A program made the translations under genes and the position numbers. Below, piece after piece: positions 8,322 through 16,434 of a stretch of 36,097 bases of DNA (positions within the stretch are counted from its first letter, which is position 1; each line of letters opens with the position of its first letter). The DNA lies in NCBI GenBank assembly GCA_028287395.1, contig JAQBPR010000016.1, positions 1-36,097 of the forward strand. The letters are read 5' to 3'. The stretch is from Bacilli bacterium (lineage in GTDB: Bacteria > Bacillota > Bacilli > Paenibacillales > NBRC-103111). Under the pieces are notes generated by a model. That model ran no database searches and was not told the DNA's origin. It saw nothing but the letters and a program-made list of their open reading frames with translations.

Positions 8322-8576
8322 TTATTTTGTCACAGGTATTGGCATCTCTGCTAAACAAATATGACAAATTATTTTTCCTTTAAAATAAGACACGTTATCA
8401 GCATTGCCGCAGAAAATACAAGCGGGCTCATATTTTTTCAACATGATGCGTTCGCCGTCTACATAAATTTCCAAAGCGTCTTTTTCGCCTATTCCTAAAG
8501 TGCGACGCAATTCAATTGGAATAACTACACGACCAAGTTCATCAACTTTTCTTACAATACCAGTGGATTTTAACAT
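8322..8576 (-). CDS. abrB: Transition-state regulator AbrB
   Basis: An 84-residue protein. The N-terminal swapped-hairpin DNA-binding domain (residues 1-50) is almost identical to B. subtilis AbrB: STGIVRKVDELGRVVIPIEL, then RRTLGI and DALEIYVDGE. The C-terminal part differs and has C53xxC56 and C71xxC74, a likely zinc site seen in clostridial and Paenibacillus-type AbrBs. ATG 8576 is preferred by alignment with the family; a TTG at 8597 lacks a site. AbrB represses stationary-phase genes. Its promoter (8635-8663) and a Spo0A box (8613-8621) are visible. Confidence 0.93.
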   Translation of the reverse strand: MLKSTGIVRKVDELGRVVIPIELRRTLGIGEKDALEIYVDGERIMLKKYEPACIFCGNADNVSYFKGKIICHICLAEMPIPVTK

Positions 8577-8612
8577 TTTAGTAATAACCCCTCTCAATAT
8601 GTTTCGTCATTA

Positions 8613-8621
8613 TTCGACAAA
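8613..8621 (-). promoter_or_regulatory. Spo0A box in abrB leader
   Basis: Read on the minus strand it is TTTGTCGAA, a full match to the Spo0A box core TGTCGAA. It lies about 14 nt downstream of the abrB -10 hexamer, the same layout as the Spo0A~P repression site at B. subtilis abrB. Confidence 0.8.
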
Positions 8622-8634
8622 GTTCTTGTTTATT

Positions 8635-8663
8635 ATGATACCAACGATTCCCATAATAGTCAA
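8635..8663 (-). promoter_or_regulatory. Sigma-A promoter of abrB
   Basis: Minus strand: TTGACT (8663-8658), 17-nt spacer, TATCAT (8640-8635). It is followed by an untranslated leader of about 50 nt holding a Spo0A box. Confidence 0.8.
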
Positions 8664-8852
8664 CCTCAATTTTAAAGTTTAAAAAGCGTTTAAACGGAAA
8701 TTGCACTTATAAACGTTAATATGGGTTAAAATGATGGGTAATATGGGGTAAATACTTATGTTTTTGCTGTTTTTAATCGGTTTTCGGTAGTTTTAGTAGC
8801 AATTTATTGTGCGAGTTAGTGCAAAATAAATGGGAATAAGATGCAATAAGTA

Positions 8853-8912
8853 TTCGACAAGATACTAATTTTTGTGACGTAATTTGTCGGAAATAGTCGA
8901 ATTAAGTCGATA
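8853..8912. promoter_or_regulatory. Cluster of Spo0A-box-like sites upstream of the HD gene
   Basis: Four related sites within 60 bp: CTTGTCGAA on the minus strand (8853-8861), then TTTGTCGGAA (8883-8892), TAGTCGAAT (8894-8902) and AAGTCGATA (8904-8912) on the plus strand. Only the first matches the 7-bp core exactly; the others miss one or two positions. They end 23 nt before the HD gene start. The rest of the 8577-8935 gap is AT-rich; apart from the abrB promoter and its box I see no clear sigma-A promoter for the HD gene. Confidence 0.5.
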
Positions 8913-8935
8913 AACAGGTGATATAGGAGGGTATT

Positions 8936-10222
8936 ATGGATGATTTAGCTCTAAGTGAAGAAAAGGTGTTTAAGGATCCGGTGCATAAATACATTTATGT
9001 GCAGGATCAGACGATTTGGGATCTAATTAATTCGCGTGAATTCCAAAGGTTGCGGAGAATCCGTCAGTTGGGTACTTCTTATTTGACGTTTCATGGTGCA
9101 GAACATAGTCGATTTTCACATTCGCTCGGCGTATATGAAATTACGCGAAAAATTATTTCGCAATTTGAACGTAATGGCTATGCGGACTGGCCTAATGAAG
9201 AAGGGCTGCTTTGTCTTTGTGCCGCGCTGCTCCATGATCTTGGACATGGGCCATTTTCGCATTCGATTGAAAAAGCATTTGCCATGGATCATGAAGATTG
9301 GTCTATCCGGATCATCTTAGGAGATACGGAAGTCAACAGAATTTTACGACGTGTAGATGAAGATTTCCCCCAAAGGGTAGCGGGTGTAATTAATAAAACG
9401 TATCCCAAAGAAATAGTGGTCAGTTTAATCTCAAGTCAATTTGATGCAGATCGCATGGATTACTTGTTACGGGATGCTTACTTTACAGGTGTTCATTATG
9501 GGACTTTTGATTTGGAGCGAATTTTACGGGTTATTCGTCCTTATCACGGGCATATTGTTGTAAAGGAAAGCGGAATGCATGCAGTCGAAGACTATTTAAT
9601 GTCGAGATATCAAATGTATTGGCAGGTTTATTTTCATCCCGTCACGCGAAGTGCAGAAATTTTGTTGGCAAAAATTTTACAACGAGCCAAAGTATTATAT
9701 GAAGAAAAGTATTCATTTTCGTGTAATATCAAAGCTATGGAATGTTTACTTGCCAATCAATTAACATTAGAAGCCTATTTTCAGCTCGATGAAGCTTTAA
9801 TGCAGACGTTGTTTATGCAATGGCAGGACGAAAAAGATACTATATTAGCTGACTTGTGCAGCCGCTTTATGAATCGAAAGCTATTTAAATATGTTGCATT
9901 TGAACAAATAGATACGGTTCTTTTAGAGGAAATTCGCGCGTACATGGGTAGTTTGGAGATGCCTGCTGAATATTACCTCGACATCGACTTTCCAAGCGAT
10001 CTTCCTTACGATGTATATCGTCCAGGGCAAGTAGATGAGAAATTACCGATTTATCTTTTGGATGCATACGAAAATTTAACGGAAATTTCACAACAATCGG
10101 AAATCGTACGCTCCATCAGCGGTATGCATCGTGGAGGGCATAAATTATATTTTCCAGAACAATTACTCGAATCTCAAACACTCCCTGCACATATTCGACA
10201 ATTTTTGGGGCAAAAAAACTAA
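8936..10222 (+). CDS. HD-domain phosphohydrolase (YwfO-like, probable dNTP triphosphohydrolase)
   Basis: A 428-residue protein. HD metal residues are visible: H57 in GAEHSRFSHSLGV, H100-D101 in LLHDLGHGPFSH, and a distal Asp in SQFDADRMDYLLRDA. The order matches the family of B. subtilis YwfO and the E. faecalis dNTPase (SAMHD1/dGTPase relatives), which split dNTPs into nucleoside and triphosphate. ATG start with AGGAGGG (8926-8932). Substrate is inferred. The gene lies between abrB and tatD, the slot held by metS in B. subtilis, and is preceded by Spo0A-box-like sites. Confidence 0.85.
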   Translation: MDDLALSEEKVFKDPVHKYIYVQDQTIWDLINSREFQRLRRIRQLGTSYLTFHGAEHSRFSHSLGVYEITRKIISQFERNGYADWPNEEGLLCLCAALLHDLGHGPFSHSIEKAFAMDHEDWSIRIILGDTEVNRILRRVDEDFPQRVAGVINKTYPKEIVVSLISSQFDADRMDYLLRDAYFTGVHYGTFDLERILRVIRPYHGHIVVKESGMHAVEDYLMSRYQMYWQVYFHPVTRSAEILLAKILQRAKVLYEEKYSFSCNIKAMECLLANQLTLEAYFQLDEALMQTLFMQWQDEKDTILADLCSRFMNRKLFKYVAFEQIDTVLLEEIRAYMGSLEMPAEYYLDIDFPSDLPYDVYRPGQVDEKLPIYLLDAYENLTEISQQSEIVRSISGMHRGGHKLYFPEQLLESQTLPAHIRQFLGQKN

Positions 10223-10249
10223 TACAAAATGATCATAAAGGAGCTATTT

Positions 10250-11017
10250 ATGCTTACAGATACTCATACTCATATGGACGCTTCAGCATTTGATGAAGAT
10301 CGTAAAGAAGCCATGCAACGTGCATTAGATCAGGGTGTGACTCGGATTGTTAATATCGGCTTTAATCGAGAGACCATTGCAACGACAATGAAATTGGTCG
10401 AGGATTATGATTTTATCTACGCCGCGGTAGGCTGGCATCCGCAAGATGCTAAGGACATGCGGGAAGGGGATTTAGCTTGGATTGAGCAGCTTTGTGCACA
10501 TGAAAAGGTTGTCGCGATTGGAGAAATAGGCTTGGATTATTATTGGGATACTTCGCCTAAGGATATTCAGCATCGAGTCTTTCGCGAGCAAATTCAGTTA
10601 GCCCGCAAAATTAAGCTTCCGATTGTTATTCATAATCGTGAAGCACATCAGGATATTTTGCAAATTTTAAAAGAAGAGAGGGCTGTTGAGGTTGGGGGGA
10701 TCATGCATTGTTTTTCCGGAAGTTGGGAAACGGCAAAGCAATGTCTGGATATGAACTTCTATATTTCTTTTGGCGGACCGGTGACTTTTAAAAATGCGAA
10801 GCAACCCAAAGAAGTTTTGGCTCAAGTGCCGTTGGATCGTTTATTGCTCGAAACGGATGCTCCTTATTTAACACCGCACCCATTTCGCGGCAAACGAAAT
10901 GAAACATCTTATGTTCGACTTGTAGCAGAAACAGCTGCAGAAATACATGGACTATCATTAGAAGAGATTGCTGAAATTACGACAAATAACGCGATACGTT
11001 TATTGGGATTGAAGTAA
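10250..11017 (+). CDS. yabD: TatD family metal-dependent hydrolase (YabD)
   Basis: A 255-residue TIM-barrel hydrolase. Metal ligands are visible: H6 and H8 in TDTHTHMD, Glu in VAIGEIGLDYYW, His in VIHNREAH, His in GGIMHCFSG and Asp in LLETDAPYL. TatD proteins are 3'-5' deoxyribonucleases linked to DNA repair. ATG 10250 is chosen with AAAGGAG (10237-10243); upstream in-frame codons lack a site. Its end overlaps the convergent ecsB end by 18 nt. Confidence 0.92.
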   Translation: MLTDTHTHMDASAFDEDRKEAMQRALDQGVTRIVNIGFNRETIATTMKLVEDYDFIYAAVGWHPQDAKDMREGDLAWIEQLCAHEKVVAIGEIGLDYYWDTSPKDIQHRVFREQIQLARKIKLPIVIHNREAHQDILQILKEERAVEVGGIMHCFSGSWETAKQCLDMNFYISFGGPVTFKNAKQPKEVLAQVPLDRLLLETDAPYLTPHPFRGKRNETSYVRLVAETAAEIHGLSLEEIAEITTNNAIRLLGLK

Positions 11018-12226
11018 TTTGCGACGCAGCTTTCGCGGATATGCGACGTAATAATACAAACTTCCAAGTGCAATACCCATACAACAACTAACCAATGGAA
11101 ACCACAAAGAAGAGCACATAAACACAAAGACGATGGTTAGCAACAAACATTGCACCACAAAAGAAGTAAATAAAATACGTGTTAATGCAGTTGTGCGCCA
11201 TTCAGAACGCAAAGGGTATAATTGCACCCAAAACGTATAACGATGCTGCTGTTCTAAAGCGGACATTTGCACGCTTGTGATCAAGATAATAATTCCCAAT
11301 AGGGCAGCTTTTACTCCATCGTTAGGTATGATTGCTACAAGGATCATTCCGATTAAGGTAACACGGAGGACAATCCCGAATAATTCGCCGCGAAGGAATG
11401 TTTTCGTATAAAGGTACAGGAATGTATTTCGCTGAGTAAACGCAAACGATTTTGTCATTTGTGACCAAAATCGACGCTCCTTGAAGCGGGTCGGTCGTTG
11501 CGGGACATCGATGAACCAGCTAAAAAATAAATAATGTGCAGATAAATGCTTTTGTTCTGTCTGTATTAGAAAGTCCCAATTGATCGTATATTTGACGAGA
11601 CGTTTTAAGAGGATGACCATGGCTAAAACCGTTATAATCATGAGCAGAGAAGCTTGAAATACTCCTTTAGTAAACAAAACATATAATCCGATACCATTAA
11701 AAGTCCAACGTACGACTTGGGATTGGAGACGCTGACTTGGATATACGATGCGAGTTTCTTGCCAGCTTGCCAATAAATTACCCCATTTGGCAAGCAGTAA
11801 TAATGCAATAAACAGAAAAAAAGAATTCGTTTGTTCGCCAAAACAATGTACATATAAGGGCCAAAGAATCATGCATGAAGCTATGACAATCATGGCTTGC
11901 ACAAAAAAGCTGTAAATCAAGGCTTTACGAAAATACTTATCCATTTCCGTTTCAGCTGGAAGCAGGAATACTGAATCTGCGGTTTTAACAAAGGTACGTA
12001 TCGGGCTTGAAGCAAGTGCAAAGAGCATAATCGGCGTAGTTATCCAAGCATAAGGAAATGAAACTGGTAGTGTTTGCAAGGTTTTGATATAAGCATAGGA
12101 TCCGACGATAAATAAAACAAATAGGAAAGTGAAAAAACCGCTGCGCCCCACATAGGTCCAATATTGAAATGCTTCACGCCAAAAAAAACGTAAGCGACGA
12201 GTCCACAATGTATCTACTGGAGTCAT
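11000..12226 (-). CDS. ecsB: ABC transporter permease EcsB
   Basis: A 408-residue integral membrane protein with about nine hydrophobic segments in two groups, and the EcsB pattern of a long basic loop (FIDVPQRPTRFKERRFW) between them. EcsB pairs with EcsA in an exporter known to affect RasP intramembrane proteolysis and protein secretion in B. subtilis. The start ATG (12226) forms an ATGA overlap with the ecsA stop and has GGGGAG 9 nt upstream. An earlier ATG at 12253 is inside ecsA and less likely. B. subtilis has ecsAB elsewhere. Confidence 0.88.
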   Translation of the reverse strand: MTPVDTLWTRRLRFFWREAFQYWTYVGRSGFFTFLFVLFIVGSYAYIKTLQTLPVSFPYAWITTPIMLFALASSPIRTFVKTADSVFLLPAETEMDKYFRKALIYSFFVQAMIVIASCMILWPLYVHCFGEQTNSFFLFIALLLLAKWGNLLASWQETRIVYPSQRLQSQVVRWTFNGIGLYVLFTKGVFQASLLMIITVLAMVILLKRLVKYTINWDFLIQTEQKHLSAHYLFFSWFIDVPQRPTRFKERRFWSQMTKSFAFTQRNTFLYLYTKTFLRGELFGIVLRVTLIGMILVAIIPNDGVKAALLGIIILITSVQMSALEQQHRYTFWVQLYPLRSEWRTTALTRILFTSFVVQCLLLTIVFVFMCSSLWFPLVSCCMGIALGSLYYYVAYPRKLRRKLLQSQ

Positions 12227-12975
12227 TTGGTTTCGCTCCCCACTAATGCGCAAAAGACATCATCCAATGAAGCTCCGGGAAGATTGGCGACTGTACTAAT
12301 TTCTTTTAAAGTACCTTGCGTAACCATACATCCTTGATGCAATATAACGAAGCGATCGCAATATTTTTCGATAGTGGAGAGGATGTGTGAGCTGATGATA
12401 AAGCTTGCACCGGTTTTTTTAACTTGTACCATTAAATCCAATAAGGAGCGAATTCCGAGAGGATCTAGTCCCAAAAAAGGTTCGTCAATAATATAAAGGG
12501 CGGGCTCCACTAGAAATGCATTCATAATCATCACCTTTTGTTTCATCCCCTTGGATAGGTGAGCGGAAAAGCTATTGACCTTATCTTCCATGTGAAACAA
12601 TGCTAATAATCGTTGTGTACGTACTTCAAACTCTGATTTCTCGATACCGTAAGCCATCGCTGTGAGCTCGAGATGCTCTCGAATTGTAAGATCTTCATAG
12701 AGCTCAGGGCTTTCAGGTACATAGGCGAAGGAAGCGCGATAAGCTTGAGGAGAATTTTTCAATTCTACGCCCATTATTTCGATTTTTCCTTGCTGAGGCT
12801 GAAGCAATCCGAGAATGTTTTTTATCGTCGTACTTTTACCGGCGCCGTTTAAACCGATCAATCCAACCATCTCGCCTTTTTGAACGGAAAATGAAATGTT
12901 TTGCAAAAAAGGCTTATTTATCAAGTATCCTCCATAGAGTTTTTCTAAGCTCAAAACGGTTTCCAGTTTAATCAC
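12223..12975 (-). CDS. ecsA: ABC transporter ATP-binding protein EcsA
   Basis: A 250-residue ATPase: Walker A GLNGAGKST (41-49), a Q-loop region SFAYVPESPELYEDL, signature LSKGMKQ, Walker B LYIIDEPFLGLDP, and H-switch ISSHIL. It matches EcsA closely (GGY...NPxLxN start, AYVPE(S/T)P). Start is uncertain: GTG 12975 sits right against the AAAAGG site, while a CTG three codons downstream (12966) is 6 nt after GGTG and aligns better with the B. subtilis N-terminus. Own promoter at 13025-13053. It couples to ecsB by a 4-nt overlap. Confidence 0.92.
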   Translation of the reverse strand: MIKLETVLSLEKLYGGYLINKPFLQNISFSVQKGEMVGLIGLNGAGKSTTIKNILGLLQPQQGKIEIMGVELKNSPQAYRASFAYVPESPELYEDLTIREHLELTAMAYGIEKSEFEVRTQRLLALFHMEDKVNSFSAHLSKGMKQKVMIMNAFLVEPALYIIDEPFLGLDPLGIRSLLDLMVQVKKTGASFIISSHILSTIEKYCDRFVILHQGCMVTQGTLKEISTVANLPGASLDDVFCALVGSETK

Positions 12976-13024
12976 CTTTTTCAGAAGAGTATTTTTGTTT
13001 AAATCCCAAATTAAGCCTAAAACT

Positions 13025-13053
13025 ATTATAAGCTTATAGGCCTTTATTCACAA
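13025..13053 (-). promoter_or_regulatory. Sigma-A promoter of ecsAB
   Basis: Minus strand: TTGTGA (13053-13048), 17-nt spacer, TATAAT (13030-13025), about 50 nt ahead of ecsA. Confidence 0.75.
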
Positions 13054-13254
13054 TTTTTATCGATTGTGGTCATAATAATGAGATATAATGAGTAAAGTAG
13101 AGATAAAGGTCCATTTTTAGTATTTAAATGCTCATTTATGATTGAATTTTCGTAGAATAATCCGATATTTCTGGGCTGATTCCCCTTTACAGGTTGCTCT
13201 TAACAGCGTAATATACATTCAAGATAACTAAATATGCTACCAATTTTTCCAATT
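13054..13254 (+). other. Untranslated leader ahead of the riboswitch
   Basis: No gene. A TATAAT (13084-13089) could be the -10 of the yabE transcript, but no good -35 lies 16-18 nt before it; TTGTGG at 13064 is only 14 nt away. The rest up to the riboswitch is plain AT-rich sequence. Confidence 0.35.
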
Positions 13255-13419
13255 CGCTGAGTTTCCATTAGGGAAACGGGGGAACCATAAATGATTGATT
13301 TCTGTTCTTTAAAGTCAATCATGGTTAAAGGGGTGAATCATGGGTAAGTTTTTTTACCCAAGTAGGGCGACTCTCACGTCCGAATCCGTCAGCTAACCTC
13401 GTAAGCGTAAAGAGAGGGG
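13255..13419 (+). promoter_or_regulatory. Cyclic-di-AMP (ydaO/yuaA) riboswitch
   Basis: Conserved ydaO-class elements appear in order: the first hairpin GTTTCC..GGAAAC closed by CGCTGA, then GGGGGAACC, a variable hairpin (ATGATTGA..TCAATCAT), GGGGTGAATCATGGGTAAG with a TGGGTAA/TTACCCA hairpin, GTAGGGCGA, and CGAATCCGTCAGCTAACCTC with GTAAGCG. This last block is identical to the B. subtilis ydaO aptamer as I recall it. A terminator (13455-13491) follows, so c-di-AMP is expected to switch the downstream 3D-domain gene off by termination. ydaO riboswitches commonly precede cell-wall hydrolase and potassium-transport genes. Confidence 0.95.
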
Positions 13420-13454
13420 CAACGATTGTCGTGCGATATACTTTGTTTAATCCC

Positions 13455-13491
13455 AAAGCCACGAGAAGAGTTCCTCTTCTTATGGCTTTTT
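13455..13491 (+). terminator. Riboswitch expression-platform terminator
   Basis: Stem AAAGCCA (13455-13461) / TGGCTTT (13483-13489) continued by AGAAGAG (13464-13470) / CTCTTCT (13474-13480), loop TTC, then T tract. It sits about 35 nt after the aptamer and 177 nt before the yabE start. The stretch 13492-13667 shows no further gene or clear structure. Confidence 0.88.
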
Positions 13492-13667
13492 GTATTTTCA
13501 AAAATAGCCATTTGGATTACGTAGATACGGTTTTTTAATTCACATATCGGAGGTGGAGTACCTAAAATAACGGATTAAAACGTAGTCAAAATAAAAAATA
13601 AACTGAGTCGCGTCATATCTAACATGCATAATACTTGACGGCGAGGCTTTGAAGGAGGACCGCATAA

Positions 13668-14807
13668 GTGGGCATAATCCAGCAAGTCGGAACCCATGTA
13701 AAACGATCATCCAGCATGACCTTCGCATTGCGTTGGAAGCATGAAAGAGTGCGCTTGATAACTATAATAACTTTAATCTCAAGCGCCATGATATTCATGT
13801 TTTTCATGTTGTTGTACGGTACGGCTATCAAAAGCGTATCCGTAGTGTTGGACGGTAAAGAAACGGCGATTATAACAAAGCAGCCGGACCTAAAACACTT
13901 ACTGGATGAACAAGCCATTTCTATTGGCGAGCACGATCGGGTTTCGACCTCATTAAATGCAATACTGAAAAATGGGGAAAAGATAACGATTGAAACGACA
14001 TCGCCAATTCAACTGACAGCTGATGGAGAGACGAAGACTTTGTACACGACCGGAAAAACGGTTGGGAGTGCTTTGCAGGATCTGCATATTGCTCTGGGGA
14101 TTGAAGATAGAATATCCCCCTCTCCGAATAGTGAACTGTCAGGCAATGCTGCTATAAAAGTCGTTCGCGTAAAAAAAGAACAGGAAGATGTTTCTCTTCC
14201 GATCGCGTTCGAGACAGAGCAACAAACAGATAATACATTGCTTAAAGGGAACGAGAAAACGATTCAAGAAGGTATGGAAGGCAAGAAACTCGTTCAAAAA
14301 CAAAAGATCTATGAAGATGGATCGCTTGTGGCGGAGAATATTGTCAGTGAACTTGTTCAAACCGTCAGTGTGAAAAAGATTGTTGCCATTGGAACGAAAA
14401 AGCCAGTTGTTAAACTTGCATCTTCATCTTCCGATGGAGATATCGTTTCGAAAAATGGAATACAATTCGGATATAAGCAAATCATTAATAACGTAACGTT
14501 AACAGCCTATTCGAATGATCTTGAATCAACGGGGAAAAATAGTAATGATCCGCAATTTGGCATTACGTATTCCGGCACAACCGTAACGGAAGGGCGTACA
14601 ATTGCTGTAGATAAAAATGTAATACCCATCGGTTGGTGGGTCTATATAGAAGGCATTGGCTTCCGTCGCGCTGAAGATACAGGCAGCGCGGTTAAAGGGA
14701 ATAAGATCGATGTTTACTTCGATAGTCCGGATTATGTAAATAAATTCGGTTTAAAACGAGGCTATACAGTTTATGTCATTGGCCCGAAAAAGCCATCGAA
14801 CGATTAG
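13668..14807 (+). CDS. yabE: YabE-like 3D/G5 domain cell-wall protein
   Basis: A 379-residue secreted or membrane-anchored protein. A membrane anchor lies at about 29-50. Two ubiquitin-like DUF348 repeats follow (VSVVLDGKETAII.., then ITIETTSPIQLTADGETKTLYT). Next is a G5 domain (around ETEQQTDNTLLKGNEKTIQEG), then a C-terminal 3D domain (TAYSND.., IAVDKNVIPIG, RRAEDTGSAVKGNKIDVYF) with the three conserved aspartates. YabE resembles resuscitation-promoting factors and stationary-phase survival proteins; the 3D domain is a lytic-transglycosylase-like fold. GTG start with AAGGAGG 9 nt upstream. Controlled by the c-di-AMP riboswitch. Confidence 0.92.
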   Translation: MGIIQQVGTHVKRSSSMTFALRWKHERVRLITIITLISSAMIFMFFMLLYGTAIKSVSVVLDGKETAIITKQPDLKHLLDEQAISIGEHDRVSTSLNAILKNGEKITIETTSPIQLTADGETKTLYTTGKTVGSALQDLHIALGIEDRISPSPNSELSGNAAIKVVRVKKEQEDVSLPIAFETEQQTDNTLLKGNEKTIQEGMEGKKLVQKQKIYEDGSLVAENIVSELVQTVSVKKIVAIGTKKPVVKLASSSSDGDIVSKNGIQFGYKQIINNVTLTAYSNDLESTGKNSNDPQFGITYSGTTVTEGRTIAVDKNVIPIGWWVYIEGIGFRRAEDTGSAVKGNKIDVYFDSPDYVNKFGLKRGYTVYVIGPKKPSND

Positions 14808-14829
14808 TACTTTTATAGGATTATAAAGA

Positions 14830-14855
14830 GAAGGGGTATATCACCTCTTCTTTTT
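14830..14855 (+). terminator. Terminator after yabE
   Basis: Stem GAAGGGG (14830-14836) / CCTCTTC (14844-14850) with one G-T wobble, loop of seven, then five T. It isolates yabE from rnmV. Confidence 0.7.
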
Positions 14856-14892
14856 ATTTATGAACCTGCAGCGGTTAAGAAAGGGGTCCAGG

Positions 14893-15438
14893 ATGATTAA
14901 AGAAATCATAGTTGTAGAAGGAAAGGATGACACAACTGCGATTCGCAGAGCGGTTGAAGCGGAAACAATTGAAACAGGAGGCTCGGCGATTAATCGTGAG
15001 ATTTACCGTAAAATTGAATTAGCTCAGCAGCGTAGAGGCGTCATTATTTTCACAGACCCTGATCATGCCGGAGAGCGCTTGCGTAGATTGATCAGCCAAC
15101 GGGTGAAAGGCTGCAAGCACGCTTTTCTAACACAGGAGGAAGCAACGTTGAAGGGTGACATTGGTGTGGAAAATGCACCTCCTGAAATCATTCGTAAAGC
15201 GCTGGATAACGTAAAAACAGAATATACGGGATTTGAAGCGGAAATTCATTGGGATGATTTGATCGCAGCTGGACTCATTGTTCATCCTCAAGCGGCACAG
15301 CGGAGAATGGAGATGGGCAAACTGCTTGGTATAGGGTATGCTAATGGGAAACAGTTTCATAAGCGGTGCCAAATGTTTCAAATCAGCCAAACGGAATTCA
15401 ACGCGGCTTTGGCGCAATTTGATAAAAGAGGGTTGTAG
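14893..15438 (+). CDS. rnmV: Ribonuclease M5
   Basis: A 181-residue Toprim-domain endonuclease that matures 5S rRNA precursors in Gram-positive bacteria. Toprim residues are E9 in VVEGKDD and D55/D57 in FTDPDHAGE. The family motif VENAPPEII is present, and the C-terminal domain follows. ATG 14893 is chosen with AAAGGGG just upstream; an in-frame ATG at 14860 overlaps the previous terminator's tail. Its stop touches the rsmA start codon (zero spacing), as in Bacillus. Confidence 0.93.
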   Translation: MIKEIIVVEGKDDTTAIRRAVEAETIETGGSAINREIYRKIELAQQRRGVIIFTDPDHAGERLRRLISQRVKGCKHAFLTQEEATLKGDIGVENAPPEIIRKALDNVKTEYTGFEAEIHWDDLIAAGLIVHPQAAQRRMEMGKLLGIGYANGKQFHKRCQMFQISQTEFNAALAQFDKRGL

Positions 15439-16344
<906 letters not shown>

Positions 16345-16345
16345 G

Positions 16346-16376
16346 AAAATCAAGGTTGAAATTATCCCTGATTTTA
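16346..16376 (+). terminator. Possible weak terminator after rsmA
   Basis: Stem AAAATCA (16346-16352) / TGATTTT (16369-16375) with partial pairing inside. The T's are part of the stem, with no added tract, so the call is tentative. It starts 2 nt after the rsmA stop. Confidence 0.45.
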
Positions 16377-16384
16377 TGCTAAGC

Positions 16385-16412
16385 ACCAAACGCCTATCGC
16401 ATCCATACGATA
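16385..16412 (+). promoter_or_regulatory. Sigma-K promoter of yabG
   Basis: AC (16385-16386), exactly 17 nt, then CATACGATA (16404-16412), matching AC-N17-CATAnnnTA. B. subtilis yabG is a known sigma-K gene, which supports the call. Confidence 0.75.
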
Positions 16413-16434
16413 GACCAGGGAGGCGATAGCACTT

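Noticed and set aside
13540-13580. Short leader peptide behind GGAGGTG at about 13549
   Set aside because: It would encode about five residues (GTG GAG TAC CTA AAA TAA) with the start overlapping the site; not supportable.
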